DNA from: Lophius americanus
Lineage: Eukaryota > Chordata > Actinopteri > Lophiiformes > Lophiidae
Assembly: GCA_037951165.1 (NCBI GenBank)
Contig: JBBDHG010000004.1
Coordinates: 744,001-808,000, forward strand
Direction: 5' to 3'
DNA: 64,000 nt
Positions 25,222 to 36,599 of this stretch are shown piece by piece. The position numbers were made by a program, and so were the translations under genes. The notes beneath the pieces are model-generated. The model was not told the origin of the DNA. It saw only the letters and a list, made by a program, of their open reading frames with translations, and did no database searches. Each line of letters opens with the position of its first letter. Positions within the stretch are counted from its first letter, which is position 1.

Positions 25222-25690
25222 TGTAGATTCTCATTCATCTAGGTCATGGTAGTCAATGTGGTGTTGAATCCAAAGCAAGTGGGCTTCTGTTTTGGCTTGA
25301 AGACGTTTCCACTCCCATCCATGAGGCTACTTAAGTTCTGACTGGCTGTTGGGGAGTCAGGGATTTTTATACCTCCAGTAGGTACCTAGAGGGCCAGTGT
25401 AAGTTAGTCGTGCATAATTAATGAGGGTTGGTATGAGTCTTCAGGAGTCGATAGGACAACGTGTTCTTATCTGCTGGGGTATGGTGTTAATCGTTAGAAG
25501 TGTAGATGATGGCGAAACTTTCTTGGGGGAGATGTTAAAACTGCATTGTATGAGGTTAATAGATGATGGCGTGGACCCCCACCACTGTTTAGAAGAAGTC
25601 TCTGAAGAAGCTTCTAAAGACGCCTCTTTGATGAGATGTGCAAGGTCTTCAAGCCAAAATTGATGTCCAGTTGCTTGGGATTCAACCCAC
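25222..25690 (-). mobile_element. Penelope-like (GIY-YIG) element, 3' end, copy 1
   Basis: In reverse orientation it ends with a block read on the + strand as TCTCATTCATCTAGGTCATG, followed by GAAGACGTTTCCACTC and CCATCCATGAGGCTACTTAA. This is a terminal sequence I associate with fish Penelope-like retroelements that encode a GIY-YIG endonuclease. Further inward, GGTGGGGGTCCACGCCATCA and the following bases match the family's end-of-protein segment. Copy 2 at 27208 aligns with it over most of its length. The endonuclease domain itself is not recognisable, and stops are frequent. Class assignment is by recognition only. Confidence 0.55.
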
Positions 25691-25971
25691 ATGATTTATA
25701 ATAGAGGCAGTTTTTTCCAGGTTCCATGGGAAGACGGGAAGTACAGAGAATACAAACTTTGGAACTTGACTAAGTCTCAGAGACAACAGTGTTGTTTTGG
25801 TATACTGTCATAATATATATATACTTCAAAGGAATCCCAATTGTGGCCGTTATGAAAAAATAAGTCAGGGATGATTCTGATGATTCTATATAGAGTACAA
25901 ACTCAAACTGCAGCAGTAAGCTTTTCTGGATCCATTAGAAATACATTTTACACATTTAAGATATGCAGTTT

Positions 25972-26041
25972 GCCTCTTCTCTTCTCTTCTCTTCTCTTCT
26001 GTTCTCTTCTCTTTTCTTCTCTGTTCTTCTCTTCTGTTCTC
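25972..26041. repeat. (TTCTC)n pentanucleotide repeat
   Basis: CTTCTCTTCTCTTCT units, pure at first and then interrupted by GTTCT and TTTTCT variants. Confidence 0.95.
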
Positions 26042-27207
26042 CAGTAACGACTGGCTCTAAATTCACTAAGACCACAGAGCAGTTGTGAGCTATAAATCAG
26101 CTAATCAATGGCACCAAAGTTAGTCCCTGAACAATATTGTAGGAAAACGGCTTGAATGAGCCTCATTGATTTAGCTTTACAAATCGTTATTTCCCAAAGA
26201 AAGACTAACCTTGAAAGACAGCAAGGTCGTCGTTGTTTTGTTATTCAGCACTCTTCAAAGTAAAAAAAAGAAGTTAAAAGTGCCCCAGTGTAAATTAAAC
26301 CGATTGAATTTTTCCTCATGAATTTCTGTTCTGCCTATTTTAAAATTACTTTGTGTAGGATTCTCACATTAATGTAACCTCTGCTAACTTTCATTTTCTT
26401 TTTACTCACAAAATCAGGTTTGCTTTGAACTGGTTCAAATATAGATAAGATAGATAAGATAGGAGGATATTTGGCTTCTTCCTCGCAAACTCATCTTAAA
26501 ATAGTGTTACATTGCACGAATTCAGGTTCAGTTCCCAGCACCATTATGTCATCGGGGAAAAGGGAGTAAAAGTGCTGCAAAGGACACTATTTTAATTAAA
26601 GCAGGTATATTTACTTGCCTAGATGGGTTTAAAGCACAGGTAACACAGGCCAATATGGGCCAAAGAGGTGGTCATTAAATTGACTCATGTCGGACAGGGG
26701 GCAGAAAACAGCCCCCTGAGGGACGGTCGAGAGAATTAAGATAGGCAGTTGAGGCTGTTCTATAATGAGGACAAATAACAGAGAAGTGTTTCGTCCAGCA
26801 GAAGGTGTGGAGCTGGACAGGCGGATATCCACAGCTCCTGTAACACTTCAGCTAGATTATCGGAGGAAGACATAGACAGGGCACGAATTTTGAAATATTT
26901 CACTGAGTTACGGATAGTTGTAAGTCTCGTCATTTAGTTTTTTTTTTTTTAAATATGCAAAAATAATTACAGTATTTTTAATGTTTTGAAACAATCAAGT
27001 GAATCTTTCATGTGTAATGTCTGTAAGTGGTTGATTTACGAAATAACCAGCATAGAACCTCCCTTTGCATTACAAATTAATAACACATTTCTTTCTCCTA
27101 TCAGCCACCTAAACAATGTCAGGCTTATTTCTGCCATCTGTCTGATCATGTTATTTCTAATCCCCTGCTTTTCAAAACTGGCAATTATATCCCTGTGTCT
27201 TTTTGAA
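26042..27207. other. Non-coding stretch, nothing certain
   Basis: A minus-strand frame (26629-26832) contains TVPQGAVFCPL, which resembles the VPQGS box of reverse transcriptases, but its surroundings do not match, so it is not called. GATAAGATA words lie near 26445. Confidence 0.45.
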
Positions 27208-27650
27208 GGTTCTCACTCATCCAAAGCATGGTAATCCTTAAACGTTGAAGCCAAAGCAATTGGACTTGAAGGAGTTTCACCTCTCATCCAAAAGGCTTCT
27301 TCATTTCTAACTGACTGGTGGGGAGTCGGGGATTTAACCCCCAGTAGGAGGTTATAAGTTGACCACGCATCACCAATGTTGTACGGACGGAGACGTTTGG
27401 AGTCGTTGGGGACACAGTGGCCTTGATTATCTGCCGGGTCATGATGTGAGTCATTGGCATAACTTGATTCCGGCAGCGAATGATGGTTGAACTGTTCAGG
27501 GAGAGATGTTGAAAGTGCATTGTAAGTGGATGATAGGGGGTGGCTTCGACTTAGACAGGGGTAGGGGTCAAAGCAGGGTCGAAAGAAAAGTTTAGTTGCT
27601 TCCCATTCAACTTTTAAGGATTGCATTCCTGTGTCAGCGCAGCATGTTGG
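27208..27650 (-). mobile_element. Penelope-like (GIY-YIG) element, 3' end, copy 2
   Basis: A 150-codon minus frame (27213-27665) has, in its middle, HPLSSTYNALSTSLPEQFNH, which I recognise as the C-terminal end of fish Penelope-like proteins just after the GIY-YIG domain. It continues through NDSKRLRPYNIGDAWSTYNL and SVRNEEAFWMRGETPSS to the element's end. These later parts are normally 3' UTR; here the frame happens to stay open. The catalytic GIY and YIG motifs are not present. It has the same orientation as copy 1, about 2 kb away. Confidence 0.6.
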
Positions 27651-27657
27651 CATAGTC

Positions 27658-27805
27658 TGTAGCACTGTTGCAGCAAAGCAAGAAGGGCTTTATTCCACCT
27701 GAGGACCACGAGCCTTTCTGAGTGGCATTTGCATTTTCAGCTTGAGTTTGGTTGATATCGACCACCAGGGAATTGGTGACTTAAAATTTTCTATAGGTGT
27801 TGATA
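27658..27805 (+). mobile_element. DANA/mermaid-like SINE fragment
   Basis: Visible blocks are GTAGCACTGTTGCAGCAAAG, CAAGAAGGGCTTTATTCCAC, GAGCCTTTCTGAGTGGCATT and TTGGTGACTTAAAATTTTCT. They follow the head-to-middle part of the SINE family at 63636. The copy is diverged and truncated at both ends. Confidence 0.65.
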
Positions 27806-28489
27806 CTTTAGAGCTTTTACATTTGCTGCAGTTAGAAATACCTACACGTGTTACCAAAAATTATCATTTTGTAAAACAAACTAGCCCGTACATTGTCTAG
27901 TTCTTACATTGTAATAACCACACACTGCTTCAATAAGAACAGAAGACGTGAAACGTGTGTTTGCATTAAGAGTGCAACCCCCACTTTGCAACACTTTGCA
28001 ACTACTTTGGCTAAAAGTCAAGCACATTGAGAACGTGTGTGAAATATGTCAAACAGCTGTGACTTCCAGTGCTTGATTATCATGCCGAGGAGTGAAGAGG
28101 GGCCAGGTGATTCTGATCGCAGCGAGGTCACAGTGTTTTTCTGTTTTCACGGATGGAATAGTGTGTAAATCATGGATGTATGTGAGCACTGTCACATAAT
28201 TCTTCTCTCTCTCTGCGTGTTATAGAATTTATAATCTGTAATCACCATCTGCAAATTCCCATATTTACTTCCCCCAGTCATTTCAGAGGTTTTTATACAT
28301 CTTTTGTAAGCAGACAAATGAAGAGATGGGGACACTAAAAGATTAGCTCGGCTCAGGGCACTCTTTCAAGGCAGCTGAGCAACAGAAGGAAGTAAATCTC
28401 AAAATATCATCCTCCAAGCTTAAAAATCTTTACAATCTTGTAATCATGAAAATGATATACACACATATGGCGTTGCATTAAAAATGCTC
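27806..28489. other. Non-coding stretch, nothing recognised
   Basis: No element or gene seen. A short CT patch lies near 28203-28215. Confidence 0.5.
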
Positions 28490-28964
28490 ATCAGCCATAA
28501 CATTATAACCCTGGATAGGTAAAGTCAGAATAATATTGATCATCTCTTTGCAATAGCAGCTGTCAGCAGGTGGGATATGTTAGAAAGCAATTCAGCATTT
28601 TGTCCTTTATGTTGATGTGTTACAACCAGGAAAAATGGGAAATTTTTCGTGGAAAATACGGGTAATCTTTTCCTCGTACACCTTGGTCAGAGCATTTTCA
28701 GAGCTCGAGGACTTTCCAGATGTTCCCAGTCTGCTGTGGAGACGGAAGGAAGGAAGAAAGCTTGTAAACATTGGTGTGCATGGGGATCAAAGTTTGGCCT
28801 TTGTTGTTCATTCCCACAGAAGGCTCACTGTAGACAAAATGCCGAAAAGATAGTACTGTTTCCGATTCAAGTCTCAGAAAACCGAATAAGTTGCAGATCT
28901 GTTTTGGTGGCAAAAATGGGACCAAGACAATATTGGGCTGGTTGTTATATTGTTATGGCTGATT
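28490..28964 (+). mobile_element. Internally deleted Tc1/mariner element, copy B
   Basis: The left end is ATCAGCCATAACATTATAAC. The right end, reverse complemented, is AATCAGCCATAACAATATAA. Between them lie the 5' leader, the transposase start (ATG at 28635), a helix-turn-helix piece, a short stretch resembling the segment after the GRPR motif, and the family's last bases (TTTTGGTGGCAAAAATGGGA). The DDE catalytic region is deleted. Its length (about 475 bases) is almost the same as copy A at 7436. Confidence 0.87.
28635..28850 (+). pseudogene. Tc1-like transposase, N-terminal remnant
   Basis: One frame reads VHLGQSIFRARGLSRCSQSAV, which fits the first helix-turn-helix of the family. Downstream, HSHRRLTVDKMPKR in another frame resembles the later 'SHRRATVAQIAEK' block. 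At least one frameshift separates them and everything after is lost. Only fragments of the DNA-binding domain remain. Confidence 0.75.
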
Positions 28965-30729
28965 GAAGAAATCAAACAGGCAAAGTATAAGTAATGCTTT
29001 TAGCAGCACAAAACTTTATATTCTACAAAATAAATTAGATATATTTCTTTCAAATGCGTCTTCTCTACTTCCTATTGATTCTGCAGTTTTCGTCCAACTG
29101 ATGCGGTTCGCTTTGGTGGTTTTCACAATTTCTCCTTTCCAGCAAATTTTACTGGGTGGCTACTTCAACCCTTAAAAAAGTGATCAGTCACTCAACGGAA
29201 AATCTTAGTGCACCGATAAAACTCGAAAACAGTTATTCCTTAATAATCTCCCCAGGTTTGTCTTTTTAATTGTTTTTTCTTGCACACATTCAGCAAACCC
29301 ATCAGGGAATCAGATGAACCTCCTTCTCTGCTGCTTTGTTTTTCTACTCTAATTTGGAGACTGTTATTCACAAGTGTATCATACCTTGATTATTTTCTGT
29401 ATAAAACTCTGCAGTATTATGCAAAAAGTAAATTCCACCTTGAACTAGATATTAATTATATGTTTATTGCTTATTTCCTTTATGTGGAATTACACTTTCT
29501 CAAAGAACCACATACTTTATATCTCTCTGACAGTTCTTGTTAATATTCACTTCAGTTCTGGCTTATTTGCTTACATGTGTTCTTTTTCTATATGCGTGTT
29601 TTTACAGTTTTATGGAGGATAAACAAATGCTTTATCCAGTCTCTAGTCTGACCTTGTAAATAAACAGAGGTGAAAATGTTAATTTAGAAAAAAATTCATC
29701 AAAAGCACACTATAGGTTGTATCATAGAGAGTCTGGAGTTTTACTTTATTACCCCACGTTCAGCTGGATCCAATTAAGGATACTGATAACAGCTCCGGCT
29801 GTATTCGTGTGTTCTTAAGTACAAGCCAATATGCAGTACCTAACCTTAGTGTGTTAAACCTAGGTTTAATAAATGTGCGAATTCGACCAATCGTTATAAC
29901 CCTGAGCGATGGAACAATGACGCTGCCTAATTAGAATCATGGGTGATGAGAAAGGTCATGTCCTGTCATCCCAGTTCACACACACTCACACCTCTGTGCA
30001 TCCACTGCTTCTATCATGACTCCATATCAAGTTAATGGCTGAAGTAAAAAAATTGAGTCATTTGTAGTGTCCTTCACCCCATCATAAAAGCACATTAACG
30101 TTTGTGTAATGTACTGTATGTGCTTGAAAAAAATTTTGCTCTTATTTTTTGGAGTAAAATACGTTTAAAAAAGATGTGTCCTTCCGCATCTTCCCTACTG
30201 TTATACAATGTCTAAGTGGGAAACACGTCATACTTTGAAGTGGACAGATATTAAGTTTTGGCAGATATTAAGTAAAACTTTGAATTTTACACACACATCT
30301 TGATAACCATTTCCTTGTTGGTTTTCTGAGTGAAATTGTCAAATTCATTGTCAAATTGTCAAATTCACCCGGTGACTGAGAACTGACATCAAGATGAAGG
30401 GGTTCAGTCCATTGCTCCTGCTGGGATCAGAGTGTTGAATATTTCACCTTTTGCAATCTTTGCCCTGTGGTATATATGGATTAGAGTTGATATATATTTA
30501 TTTATATATAAACCAGATTCATGCATTTAGATTTATTGCACTTATAGCATAGAGTATATTGGGGGTTGGCCAGGAAGGGAACACTTCTAGAATATGCTCC
30601 ACCGCTCAGAGATGATGTATAGGTTTGTTTTGGATAATGTCCAATTGTGATGATGCTGTGTCACTGTTTATCTTATCAATGAAAAAAATTCTTGAAAACA
30701 CCTCGAACAACTTTCATTTCTGTTGGTAG
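28965..30729. other. AT-rich non-coding stretch, nothing recognised
   Basis: Open frames at 28963-29175 and 29280-29543 are hydrophobic-rich but lack motifs or splice signals. No repeat recognised apart from a local near-duplication 'gtcaaattcattgtcaaattgtcaaattc' around 30338-30367. Confidence 0.45.
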
Positions 30730-30785
30730 GTGCAACCCAGAAGACCAGCACAAAAGAGGATCGACTGAAATCAGGGGCTCTCTCG
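30730..30785 (+). CDS. Candidate 56-base internal exon
   Basis: A pyrimidine-containing acceptor, CTTTCATTTCTGTTGGTAG, ends at 30729. A strong donor, TCG followed by GTGAGT, starts at 30786. Two of the three frames are open: one gives ATQKTSTKEDRLKSGALS (entry phase 2 bases, exit at a codon boundary), the other CNPEDQHKRGSTEIRGSL. The hydrophilic, Lys/Ser/Thr-rich first reading looks like a linker in a real protein, and the base composition stands out from its AT-rich flanks. No partner exon was identified in the window and the gene is not recognised. Chance pairing of splice-like signals is the main alternative. Confidence 0.25.
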
Positions 30786-31376
30786 GTGAGTCTTTTATAT
30801 TATTTTTTCAGGTATATGGTACAGCATGTCGGAGAGTGTCTATACCTTGTGTTTGTGTGTGTGTGTATGTTTGACTGTGTATTCCCCCAGCAATGAATTG
30901 CAACTCAGCAAAACACCTCAAATGGCTACGAGTCATGAATAACAAAAACTTTGTTCATTTTAAAATGCACATTTAAAATTCCTTTGAATGTTGCATATAT
31001 TTAGTCCTGTCTGGTCTGTGATATCCTCCAAAGCCCTTTACGTGATCAAGGTTTGGTCACCTAATGTGGGGCTTGTCTAGACATCAAGAAAAGATAGATA
31101 AGGCCCATTTGCTTTGTGGGTTTGTATTTGCCGCATTCAGTCTCATTAGCGCTGGACCACATATACATACATATACATAAGCAGCCGTTATAATCATGGT
31201 GCATGACACACTTCAAAACTGGAGAGACAAAACGACTCTTCTTGAAACAGGTTTTCAGTGTAGCGGCATTGTATGTCTTAATAATGGAATAACTTTTAAC
31301 CGTAAGTACTATAAAATGATTGGTGTTTATTTGTGTGTCAATCCTTTACTCAATATTGATATCATCGGTAAATGAT

Positions 31377-31401
31377 AAAAATAATAATAATAATAATAAT
31401 A
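31377..31401. repeat. (AAT)n tail of the minus-strand LINE
   Basis: Eight AAT/ATA units at the 3' end of the element. CR1/L2-group LINEs typically end in a short tandem repeat rather than poly-A, which fits. Confidence 0.85.
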
Positions 31402-32055
31402 CATTTAATTTATAATGCACTTTACATTTGGATCAAATCTCAAACTGCTACAAGGTAAAAGCAGATAAAAGCATCAATAACAAAGATAATTATAACTATA
31501 TAAAAACATGACCAAAAAGCAGCAATGTTAATTAAAAGTTATAGGTTCTGCTAAAAAGGAAAGTTTTAAGTCCTTTTTTAAAAGTCTCAGTTGTCTGTGG
31601 AGCCCTCAGATGGTCAGGGAGGGCATTCCCCAGACGAGGGGCAACAGACCAGCAGGCCTGATCACCCATGGGGCTGAGCTTAGTCCGTGGAAGGAGGAGG
31701 AGGTATGAGTGGGTAGAACGGAAGGATCATGTTGCGGTTAGTGGGGTGAATAGTTCTTTCAGGTTGTGGGGTGCATTGCCATGGATGCATTGGCGAGTGA
31801 GGAGAGAAATCTTATAATCAATCCTTTTGGTGATGGGAAGCCAATGAAGGGAATGAGGAACTGGGGTGATGTGTTCGTGTTTACGAACTCTCATCAGATC
31901 CTTGTAGCAAGGTTTTGAACATACTTTAGTCTTTGAAGACTTTTATCAGGGATCTGGATGAGAAGTGGGCTACAGTAATCCAGTCTGTAGGAGACAAACG
32001 CGTGGACCAGCTTTTCAGCATCACTTAAAGTGAGGTTGTTGTATTTGAGATGGTC

Positions 32056-33197
32056 CTAGAGGTGGGCTGCAAGTACTTTTTCCAGTACTTTGGAGAGGAA
32101 TGGGAGTTTGGAAATAGGCCTTTGACTTGCAAAAACGTATGGATAGAGAGTGAGTTTTTTTAGGAGTGGTATGATTATGGTGGCTTTAAGGGCAGATAGT
32201 ACAAAGCCAGCCAGGAGGGATTGGTTTATTACAGTGGTGCTCAGGGGACTGATGGAAGAGATGTTAGTTTTCACTAGGGCTGTAGGAAAGGGGTATAGGG
32301 CACAGGTGGAGGGTTTCATTGTCCGGATGGTATTCTCAAACTCTTGCTGTGAGATTTCTGGGAAGCCCTTTAGAGGCTGGGAGATCTCAAACTGTGAGTA
32401 AGTAGACTGGATAGGTAGAGTGGAGGAACCAGAAATAAAAAACAAATTGAGCCAATTTTTTGACCTGAAGAAAGCCATGAAATTATTAAAGTGCTCTTCT
32501 GTAATTTCTGTAAGTGGCGGAGTTTGTGGTTTAAGAAGATGATTAATAGTGGAAAACAGCTGCTTAGAATTTCCAGAACTGGTTTTGATAATGTTCGAGT
32601 AGAACAGTGACCGAGCCTCTCTAAGGGACTCTGAGTAGACCTTTTGGTGTTCCCCAAAGGCTAACTTGTGGACAGTGAGACCTGAAGCCTTGTAACGCCG
32701 CTCGAGGACACGCCCAGCTGCCTTCATTTTCCGTAGCTCGCTGGTGAACCAGGGGGCTTAGCGGTAGAAGGTGACTGTTCTAGTTTTTACAGGGGCGTGA
32801 CGATCCAGGATGCTACTGAGGCAGTTATTGTAGAAATCCACTGAGTCTTTGGCTGATACAACTTTGCAGAAAGAAGATACTGGAGGTCGACTGTCATGGT
32901 TTCTGGGTTGATGTTTTTCAAATTCCTGAAGTAGATTTGACATTTGGGCTTAGTGAGGGGGGACACAAGTGACAATTCCATGGAGACGGCCTTGTGGACG
33001 GACACACCTAGATCATACACAAGAAGATCGCTGAGAAGAGCAGAATCAGTGAGTACAAGATCTAGATTGTGCCCCATGGTGTAGGAGGGGACATCGACAA
33101 ATTGCCTGAGATTAAAAATAATTGCCTCTTCTATAAAGAATGTTCTGTAAATTTCATCAAAACTTTCCGCCAATTTACATAAAGGTAGCATTTTCAA
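32056..33197 (-). pseudogene. LINE ORF2 remnant: endonuclease end plus RT start
   Basis: The first frame (33197-32787) holds FNLRQFVDVPSYTMGHNLDL, VLTDSALLSDLLVYDLGVSV and KCQIYFRNLKNINPETMTVD, matching the end of the LINE endonuclease ('GHTLDLV...LGVSDHK'). The His of the final SDH motif is still readable, but Asp is replaced by Val (SVH). A frameshift follows between about 32940 and 32790, then a stop at 32758-32760. The 223-codon frame 32727-32056 then gives the linker (KAAGRVLERRYKASGLTVHK) and the early RT motif ASQRPISKLPFLSKVLEKVL. A stop at 32056-32058 precedes HLKYNN and the deletion. Confidence 0.85.
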
Positions 33198-33200
33198 GGA

Positions 33201-36200
33201 AATCCAAGCATAGTATGTGCCACAATTTTTTCCTGCTCTTCAAATAGAGACAGAATTTACCAGCAGCTCTAAAAGTTTAGCTGCAGAGACGGCCTGGGTA
33301 GACAAGTTTTAAATTGTCAAGAATTAGCAAATCAAGTGACGGCGTTACATCTCATGATATGTGCTGCTTATTTTCCGATTCCTTTGATTTCAGTATATCG
33401 TCTCTGCGTATCCTCTATAGTATCTGCTTAACAGCAGTACAGACAGATTGTGGTAGGCAGGGAGGGAGGTAGATTGTTTGTGGTTACATGGGAAAAGAAT
33501 AAAAGATAATGAGATATAGGAGAAGCAGAGACAAGTGAACAACAATCAGCATTTTGCTCTTAGTCAAAACATTTTTAGAAGCAGAAAAAAATCCTGTAAA
33601 AATCATCATCACAATGAGTACCTACCAACAAAGCACCTACTTCACGTTCTAATAATAATGGAAATAACTGCTTGATTGAAACTGAAGGGTCTAAGAGAGA
33701 ACATTAGATTTGTAATCGTTCAGCAACACCAGACCATTCAAAGGCTGAAAAAGAGAAGAAACATTTTGGATCAGATTAAGACTACATTGGCTTATGGAGC
33801 ATACGCAAGAGTAAAGCGTCAGGAAGTATTGAAACATTATCAAGGTCTGATGATCATGTAAGGTCATCCAAAGGCCTTGACACTTTGAAATTGAATACAA
33901 CAATGCACTTGTTAAAAAAAAAGAAAATAACATGAGTCGGATCACCTGTCTCTAACACCAGAACACTTTCAAAGGATCCGCCAAAATAAATCCTGGAGAA
34001 AAAAAAGCAAAAAAAGACGTCAAGTTATTTCATAATCTTCGGGAAAATACAAACATTTGGAAATGTTTGTTTACCATTGGCTGCTTATTATTTTTTTTAA
34101 ATAAGTCCGATTTTCCATAATGGTGAATAATAGTAGATCTGGCTTAATTTTTTAATATATTGTTCTATGTATAACTTATTTCAAAAATGGATGAAATAAT
34201 TCTGAATCTGCTTTATCTCAATGAGATATTTGTGCCATTGCTATGTTTTTACCATACTCTGACCCGATTCCATATTGGCCCCCTTCCTTCACACCTTCAC
34301 ATATATTGCTGGAACATTATGAATGTCCATGCATGGTTATTTTTATTTGAATTAGCCCATTATTAGGTTAGATGACATTTACAACTACCTCATCTTGCAA
34401 ACATGCAGAAAGTCAAAAAGGAGAATGAAAATCAAAGTTCTGTTTTCTTACCAAAATGGATGCGGATAGTCAACACTTCTTTGACCCAAATTCCATGGTC
34501 ATATAGTATGTCCTTAATATAATGATATATCTATTGTTGATACAAAGAAAGAAAGACAACCTCAAACATGGTGATTACATAACCACCTCCAGATGGTAAC
34601 AATAATGGATTGAATGACATGCCACCAGCAAAACTATTCCCAGAATGTCATTATGCGACCTGACTGTTGGTGGTACTTGTTGACATACTATAAACTCAAA
34701 ACTGTGGATAAAATGTATAATTCAAAGAGGAAAGTATAGAAATAGAAATAATGTATTCCAAATACATCTAATTATTTGATCCTTTCCTCCAAATATCAAT
34801 GTTGTATAAATCTACGGTGGAGAAGCACTTCTCACCATACTAGACAGTGAGGAGAGAGGAGGGGGCATTGCGTGTTTGCCTTTCTAATTAGCTCTCATAG
34901 GAACCCAGCCATTGATTGTTGCATATGTGCATTGATTTTAGCAGTGCCCCACTCTATTTGGCGTTTGTAAATGCTGAAGGACAAATGAAGTCTGTGTGAT
35001 GGCCATGTCTGAGACAACAGCATGTCCTTTGTGTCTAAGCTAATGTGTGATTCTGCATTTTTATGTGTGCACATTGGGTATGAGTCTAGCTTACAAACAG
35101 GATATTTGGAGGATTCCTTTATTCCCAGGCAGCCTAATCGAGAAACATCGATCTGGCTGGGGGCAACCGTTTGCTTACTTGCACATCAAGGCAGCCGAAA
35201 ACTATTGGCAAACTGTTTGTTCCTCGTCGGATAAAATCTCAGGACTCCTCTCTCTGTGGTCCAAACTGATCACTTCCTCAAAAGGTCAGAAAGAGTGTCA
35301 CAATTAATCAGCCAGTCTCCCTCAATAATTTTGGTAACAAAAGGTTACATGATGGCACAGTTCAATACAGACCCTAATCATTCACTCATGAGTCATTTTC
35401 GGAAAAAAATAAATAAAATGGTAAGAATAATCACAAATGATGCTACAATATACATCTAAAGATGATCCATAAATACAACAGAAGCCATTATGTACCAATG
35501 GCAGCAGAGATTCCTTGAATTTGGTAGCATGTGCTTTTTTTTAAAAAGCCTTGAATCTTTCTGTAGTTGCTTCAAAGAGAAAAGGTGCAACGTGTTACCT
35601 GGAGAAACTTTTAACTGGGCTTAAAATGGGCTAAAAATGTTTAACTTATTGGCCTATCAGCACAATCTTAAGCTAATTAATATGGTAAAAGGGAAATATA
35701 AAAACACATTTGTTAAAGCACTAAGATAAGACTTTTCCGCATGTAGCCTGGAGTATCTAATCAATAAGAAACACAAGCTTCACAAGTCTGCTGTCTGCTA
35801 TGATTTAGTTGTCACGACTACAGTGGTAGATTTATTTTAACATTTTACTTTAAGCAGTATGCATTAGTATGTGTTATAAAACATAGTATGCTGTACATAT
35901 AGAAACAAAGAATGGTTTAGAAACACTCAAACTTTCACATACTTGATAAATAAATGTAAAAAGGATTTGTAGCAGGCTTTGTGCTATTAAAACTTTTCAG
36001 CTAGCTTCGTACATGTGAGTATATGAAAGGCTTTGTTATCAAACACCATCAAATCCAACTTACTAATGCCTGCATTATGATGGCGCTGAAATTTTCCCTA
36101 CCTCAGAGTTTTGTTCATTGAGAGTTCGACTATTCATGAAGAGTGCAGCTCTGCCTGCACACATTCTAATATTCTAATATTAAGATTCTTCAGCTTCCAC

Positions 36201-36599
36201 ATCAACTGCTATACTATATTTATCTATATATATATAATCCACAGCTGTATCTTTTTTCAGTTAACACATGCTGCCTTTCCCTACCTTGCGTTTGCATTAT
36301 ACATAATGTGCTGATAATAATATGGTTGTCTGCAATATTTTGTAAAGGTGTAGCCATTCAGGGATCCAGGGATTATTCAGTCGTTCTTACTCTTTCTTTC
36401 ATTTTATACTGAGTTAATCTTTCACCCACAGAGGATAGAGCTACAATTTGCTCTAATTAATTTGATTAAATTGGAATTAGTTCTCGTCTGTAATTAACTT
36501 TAACTAAAACGATCAAATATTTTGTCACATCTTTAATATTCTGATTCCGAATTCGTGCAGCCAAGATTATTAATAATATATCAAAATTACTAAGTTAAA
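33201..36599. other. Long AT-rich non-coding stretch
   Basis: No element confidently recognised over 3.4 kb. Open frames at 35022-35307 overlap each other and have no motif. TATATA tracts lie near 36220-36235. Confidence 0.45.

Larger units (their letters stand above)
31376..33200 (-). mobile_element. CR1/L2-type LINE with deleted catalytic core
   Basis: This is the largest element in the window. Read on the minus strand it contains, in order: the end of the AP endonuclease domain (about 33150-33000), a linker, the first part of the reverse transcriptase (to about 32040), a direct jump to its thumb region (SDAEKLVHAFVSYRLDYC, about 32020-31960), the C-terminal end in several frames (about 31920-31560), the 3' UTR, and a tail of ATT repeats (31401-31377). 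The 5' end is truncated, as is usual for LINEs. The palm with the YADD/FADD box is gone. Confidence 0.85.

Noticed and set aside
26629..26832. Minus frame with TVPQGAVFCPL, like an RT motif
   Set aside because: Only five residues resemble the VPQGS box. The flanking residues match no reverse transcriptase I know and the frame gives no second motif.
27213..27665. 150-codon minus frame as a host gene
   Set aside because: Its middle matches the end of a Penelope-like protein and the rest is the element's 3' region.
32150..32401. Plus-strand frame of 83 codons
   Set aside because: It is the antisense of the LINE reverse-transcriptase remnant.
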